A stretch of DNA of 17,356 bases from Nitrospirae bacterium GWC2_56_14 (GTDB taxonomy: Bacteria > Nitrospirota > UBA9217). Below are positions 14,647 to 17,356 of this stretch, piece by piece. Made by a program: the position numbers and the translations under genes. The notes below the pieces were generated by a model, which worked only from the letters and a program-made list of their open reading frames with translations, was not told the origin of the DNA and made no database searches. Each line of letters opens with the position of its first letter. Positions within the stretch are counted from its first letter, which is position 1. The stretch spans positions 226-17,581 of the forward strand of contig MHDY01000010.1 of the NCBI GenBank assembly GCA_001803705.1, in the 5' to 3' direction.

Positions 14647-14877
14647 GAAAAAATGCAACAATAAAGACATAAATTCCAGTTTTTTCCCTTTTTGCTGAAA
14701 TTGCCATAATGCCTTCCATCCCCTTCGCAGTTGACGTTCAACTTTATGAGTATTTAACAAGACTACGGCGGTCTTTGCAGAAAGAATGAACGAACAAAAA
14801 AAATTCCATCAAGGAAGCAGGTCAAGCCTCCTGATTTTTACTGCATACTACCGCTGACAATATAACGCTGTTATCAT

Positions 14878-14905
14878 TTGACAACCATCGGAGAAATGCT
14901 ATCCT
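14878..14905 (+). promoter_or_regulatory. Candidate promoter for the plus-strand envelope genes
   Basis: A consensus TTGACA (14878-14883) is followed after 16 bp by TATCCT (14900-14905), a 4/6 match. The predicted transcript would begin near 14912 and give a leader of about 39 bases before the ATG at 14951. Confidence 0.55.
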
Positions 14906-14950
14906 TAACACAAAATGCCGTTCATCTCCATGAAAATGAAAGGATTCCCC

Positions 14951-15445
14951 ATGACCCCTTTTAATCGAGTCTCTTTCCTCATTCTGTTTTTTCTCGCCCT
15001 TTCACTGCAGCCCTTCCTCGCACAAGGCGGTGACGTAACGGGGAAAAAAGCCGCAAAGAGCCACGATCTTTCTTCCGTATCCCCTGCGGAACCAGCGCCC
15101 CAATATCCTTCCATGCAGTCTCCGGGAAAGAAGGTCTCCATCGACAAAGACCACTACCTCATCTACGGCTTCGACAAGAAACCGAAACTGGGAACCGTTA
15201 TTATGAAACTCGAGATCTATACGCAAGACGGGAAAAAAGACACTTCCTTTGAGGTCTTGGGAGATTCCGGCATGCCTTCCATGAAAGGCGCCCATGAGAC
15301 CGGCGAGCAGTTGTTCAGGCTGTCCAACAAAGGCGCCTACCTTCTGCCCGTCAACATCGTCATGCCCGGCGACTGGGAGATCCGGATCACCATCAAGAAG
15401 GGCGGAAAGGTCGTCTTCCGCGGCAGCCATCAATTCGATGTGTAA
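14951..15445 (+). CDS. Exported YtkA/FixH-like domain protein
   Basis: This is a 164-aa predicted periplasmic protein. A signal peptide covers about residues 1-24 (FNRVSFLILFFLALSLQPFLAQ). A Pro/Ser-rich linker (40-60) follows, then a beta-sandwich-like domain (about 62-164). The domain has the YtkA/FixH pattern: GMPSMKGAH at 107-115, then GAYLLPVNIVMPGDWEIRITI at 128-148. Related domains occur in copper handling and cytochrome oxidase assembly, and the Met/His cluster could bind metal, but this is inference. I chose the ATG at 14951 because AGGA stands 6 bases upstream; the in-frame ATG at 14915 has no ribosome site and would add residues before the signal peptide. The next gene overlaps its end by 8 bp. 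Confidence 0.8.
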   Translation: MTPFNRVSFLILFFLALSLQPFLAQGGDVTGKKAAKSHDLSSVSPAEPAPQYPSMQSPGKKVSIDKDHYLIYGFDKKPKLGTVIMKLEIYTQDGKKDTSFEVLGDSGMPSMKGAHETGEQLFRLSNKGAYLLPVNIVMPGDWEIRITIKKGGKVVFRGSHQFDV

Positions 15446-16436
15446 GTCCCCGGGCAAGGTCCTGGCCTGGTGCTCCTGCCTGCTCTTCCTGACGGGCGCG
15501 GCGCATGCTGCGGATCATCTCCTCTATTTTGAGGCGCAGGGCGTTCTGGGTTATTCGTCGGCGCAGCAGGAGACGATCCCCTACTCCATGAACCCCGAGG
15601 CCGAGATGCAGAAACCGAGCGTGGGCTTCGATTACCTCAAACGCTTCTCCGGAGAATCAGGGGACGTGGCCACATTCGCGCTCCAGTACCGCCTTGCCCT
15701 GGTCGAGGTCGGAGAGGACGGCTACAAGTCCGAAGCCCAGGTATACAACGCCTATCTGAAAGTGAAGACCCCGCTGGCCTATGTTTGGGTGGGCCATAAC
15801 CGCCCCGCCCTCGGCCTGGGCTCCTATTTTGACAGCCACGGTCTGCTGCTCCGTACGCTCCCGATCCAGGGTTTCGGCTACGACCGCGACTGGGGTGTTG
15901 GACTTTATCGGGATCTTTCGTGGGGCGATGTTGCAGCCACCGTCACGACCGGCTCGGGAATGCCGGCCCGGGTCACCGGGGACAACTCCATGACCGCAGC
16001 CCGCATATCCTACGGCGTGCTGAGCCAGGACAACTGGAACCTGGGATTATCGGCGGGCACCGGCAGGACCCTTGATACCATGGGCTACACCATGCGGAAC
16101 AACGAGCCCCGCAGGATGCAGCTTGCCGGAGCCGACCTGGCCATACTCCGGGACAACCTGGAACACCGCTTTGATGCGCTCGCCGGGAAGTGGCTCGGCC
16201 AGGACACGTACGCGTACTTCTACCGGTTAAGCGTGAACCTTTCCGAGGAGAACAGGATCAAGATCGAGGCGCAGCCGACCTACTGGAAGTTCGGAGAAGA
16301 GCGGAACTACCAGCTGGCGCTCTGCCTCTCCGTCCTCGCGACCTCGGACCTGACGGTGCGAACGGCGTATGTCTACGATGACATCACCAATGACAACCGG
16401 TTCCTCTTGCAGCTCTATTATTATGTGCCCATATGA
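15438..16436 (+). CDS. Predicted outer-membrane beta-barrel protein, unknown function
   Basis: I do not recognise a named family. The 332-aa product has a signal peptide (about 1-24, cleavage near AAHA). After it come many short amphipathic strands separated by turns, such as ATFALQYRLALVEV, AYVWVGHNRPALG, YFYRLSVNLSEENRIKIEAQP and LTVRTAYVYDD. It ends in FLLQLYYYVPI. This looks like an outer-membrane barrel of the porin or channel kind. The start at 15438 overlaps the preceding stop by 8 bp, which supports translational coupling. The frame is open further upstream, to 15294, but that part is a shadow of the preceding gene and lacks a signal peptide. I infer that it works with its upstream and downstream exported neighbours. 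Confidence 0.78.
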   Translation: MCKSPGKVLAWCSCLLFLTGAAHAADHLLYFEAQGVLGYSSAQQETIPYSMNPEAEMQKPSVGFDYLKRFSGESGDVATFALQYRLALVEVGEDGYKSEAQVYNAYLKVKTPLAYVWVGHNRPALGLGSYFDSHGLLLRTLPIQGFGYDRDWGVGLYRDLSWGDVAATVTTGSGMPARVTGDNSMTAARISYGVLSQDNWNLGLSAGTGRTLDTMGYTMRNNEPRRMQLAGADLAILRDNLEHRFDALAGKWLGQDTYAYFYRLSVNLSEENRIKIEAQPTYWKFGEERNYQLALCLSVLATSDLTVRTAYVYDDITNDNRFLLQLYYYVPI

Positions 16437-16540
16437 TGGTCACCCGCAGAATCTTAACAGCTGTAAAAAAGTCTTTTAGCTGTCTTTGCGAGCGTAGCGA
16501 AGCAATCTCGATTTAACCTAACCTGGACAAGCCAGAACCA

Positions 16541-16652
16541 AAATTTGCCAGGAAGACTCGAAGTCACGAAGAAAAAAAATTGCTTAAGATACTATTTTAA
16601 TAATTGGATTAGGGCCGTACTTTGTGTCTTCGTGCCTTCGTGGCAAAATATT
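16541..16652. repeat. Inverted repeat (TTTGCCA...CGAAG type) nested in copy 4
   Basis: The left arm (about 16541-16575, AAATTTGCCAGGAAGACTCG and onward) is an imperfect inverse of the right arm (about 16620-16652, containing CTTCGTGCCTTCGTGGCAAA). The spacer is about 45 bp and AT-rich. From general knowledge, the CTTCGTGCCTTCGTGGC string recurs between genes in many environmental genomes. Confidence 0.65.
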
Positions 16653-16741
16653 CTTGTCGTTTTGAATAGAATTTGATTCGTAACTAACTAAAAAGTGCGA
16701 GATTGCCGCGTCGCAAAAAATGCTCCTCGCAATGGCGCAAC

Positions 16742-16757
16742 AGGAGATCTCTTCATG
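16742..16757 (+). promoter_or_regulatory. Ribosome binding site and start codon inside the copy 4 repeat arm
   Basis: AGGAG (16742-16746) stands 8 bases before the ATG at 16755. Both lie in the right end of repeat copy 4: the GGAGA is the conserved GAGGAGA of copies 1-3, and the ATG stands where those copies read TTACGA. This site decides the start of the last gene. Confidence 0.6.
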
Positions 16758-17356
16758 ATCGTACGGCGTTACTTCAGATCAATCGTTCTTTCAATGCTCA
16801 TGTCAATGCTGTTTGGCGCCAGCATTGCCGTCGCTGCCGTGGGCTGCGACCTGAACGACCCCGACCGCGATGTGGCGCGGCTCTTCCCCGAATCAACGGG
16901 GTACAAGACCATCTACACTTCCATCCTGCAGAAGGGCGGCGAACCGCTCCTGGCGCGGGTCGAGTCAAGACTGGGAGACACCTTTCACGGCCTCTACGAG
17001 ACGATCGACGTCCCCTACACGATCTATGAAATATTCGCCAACAAGAAAAAGGTCGGGTATATCCACGGCGTCAACCAGAAGGGCCAGTTCGGCGGCATCC
17101 AGGTCTTTGTGGTCCTCGACCTGGAAGCGCGGATCCGGGGCTTCTATATTCAGAAGATGACCAGCCAGTACGCCGGGAAATTGCGCGATGCGAAGTTCGG
17201 CAAACAGTTCATCGGCCTGACGCTCAAGGATTTCGAGCTCTATGATGTTCAAACGGGAAAGGCCTCGGGAAGCGTTGAAACCATAAAGAACCCGGCCCCC
17301 GAAGCAGGATCGGATTTCAAGGCAGCCCTGCGGGCCACGAAGAAGAACCTTATTCT
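16755..17356 (+). CDS. Exported protein resembling an FMN-binding domain (partial, open at right edge)
   Basis: The frame is open for 200 codons to the window edge, so the C-terminus is missing. A signal sequence (MIVRRYFRSIVLSML and onward) ends near AVAAVGC; C31 could be a lipobox cysteine, but the AAVGC box is only fair. The segment at about 98-160 (KKVGYIHGVNQKGQFGG, IQVFVVLDLEARIRGF, GKLRDAKFGKQFIGLTLKDF) resembles the core of FMN-binding domains of the RnfG/NqrC/NosR type. Where those carry an S/T-G-A-T motif for covalent FMN, this one reads VETIKNPAPEAGSDFKAAL, so the flavin threonine appears to be missing. The start at 16755 has AGGAG 8 bases upstream; later Met codons lie inside the signal sequence without a ribosome site. 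It probably belongs with the two upstream envelope genes. Confidence 0.65.
   Translation, partial: MIVRRYFRSIVLSMLMSMLFGASIAVAAVGCDLNDPDRDVARLFPESTGYKTIYTSILQKGGEPLLARVESRLGDTFHGLYETIDVPYTIYEIFANKKKVGYIHGVNQKGQFGGIQVFVVLDLEARIRGFYIQKMTSQYAGKLRDAKFGKQFIGLTLKDFELYDVQTGKASGSVETIKNPAPEAGSDFKAALRATKKNLI

Larger units (their letters stand above)
14584..14950. other. Divergent intergenic region (about 370 bp)
   Basis: This AT-rich gap separates the minus-strand block from the plus-strand envelope genes. It holds one promoter candidate for each direction (listed separately). A weak hairpin lies at 14812-14832 (AGGAAGC with GCCTCCT, one mismatch) followed by GATTTTT, which on the plus strand could be a minor terminator. 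I see no small gene or repeat family member in it. Confidence 0.6.
16462..16757. mobile_element. Diverged copy 4 of the palindromic element, with another repeat inside
   Basis: The left arm (16462-16510, TGTAAAAAAGTC to GCAATCTCG) and the right arm (about 16697-16757, GCGAGATTGCCGCGTCGC to CTCTTCATGA) match the arms of copies 1-3 with several changes. Where copies 1-3 have a centre of about 23 bp, this one has about 187 bp, which includes a different palindrome (16541-16652). The whole fills the 318-bp gap between the beta-barrel gene and the last gene. Its right end overlaps the start of that gene. Confidence 0.7.

Noticed and set aside
14812..14840. Terminator in the divergent region (AGGAAGC/GCCTCCT hairpin with GATTTTT)
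   Set aside because: The stem is only 7 bp with a mismatch, the T-run is short, and no gene upstream on the plus strand needs it.
14915..14950. Earlier start for the YtkA/FixH-like protein
   Set aside because: The ATG at 14915 lacks a ribosome site and lies only a few bases past the predicted transcript start, while 14951 has AGGA at the right distance.
15294..15437. Upstream extension of the beta-barrel gene to the ATG at 15294
   Set aside because: This part overlaps the preceding gene in another frame, reads as Ser/Cys/Arg-rich filler and would bury the signal peptide. The ATG at 15438 gives a clean signal peptide.

Overview
This is a window of bacterial chromosome with GC-rich, closely packed genes and AT-richer gaps full of short palindromic repeats. 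The organism is a diderm: there is a predicted outer-membrane beta-barrel, several exported proteins and a possible lipoprotein. System II cytochrome c maturation (ResB/CcsB), an NfnAB/SudAB-like flavoprotein pair and the repeat-filled gaps would suit an anaerobic or respiratory lineage such as Nitrospirota or Desulfobacterota. That placement is inference; nothing here is a phylogenetic marker I can score.

Layout. Positions 1-465 hold a palindrome, two tandem 149-bp repeat units and a terminator. From 466 to 14580 every gene is on the minus strand. In transcription order these are: exported rhodanese, IclR regulator, larE, purD, a NIF3-family protein, purE, a DUF89 phosphatase, tsaC (YrdC type), PIN-PhoH ATPase, universal stress protein, an FAD/NAD-binding flavoprotein subunit, gltA-type subunit, resB and ccsB. 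After a 370-bp divergent promoter region the plus strand carries three envelope genes: a YtkA/FixH-like exported protein, a predicted outer-membrane beta-barrel, and a protein resembling an FMN-binding domain that runs off the right edge.

How the genes fit together. gltA and the flavoprotein gene encode the two subunits of one flavin/iron-sulfur oxidoreductase. resB and ccsB form the haem delivery and attachment complex for c-type cytochromes and end at a strong intrinsic terminator. purD and purE are two steps of purine synthesis; a NIF3 gene lies between them and a DUF89 gene overlaps the end of purE. tsaC (tRNA t6A synthesis) is followed after 11 bp by PIN-PhoH. The three plus-strand genes look like an envelope module of unknown function.

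I see no defence locus, CRISPR array, transposase gene, rRNA or tRNA. The least ordinary material is: a family of roughly 130-160-bp MITE-like palindromic elements, present as a tandem pair, as a single copy upstream of purE, and as a diverged copy that holds a second palindrome and appears to supply the Shine-Dalgarno and start codon of the last gene; a CcsB with a membrane-rich insertion; a PurE with a long charged tail; a larE that may be transcribed almost leaderless; and the envelope trio.
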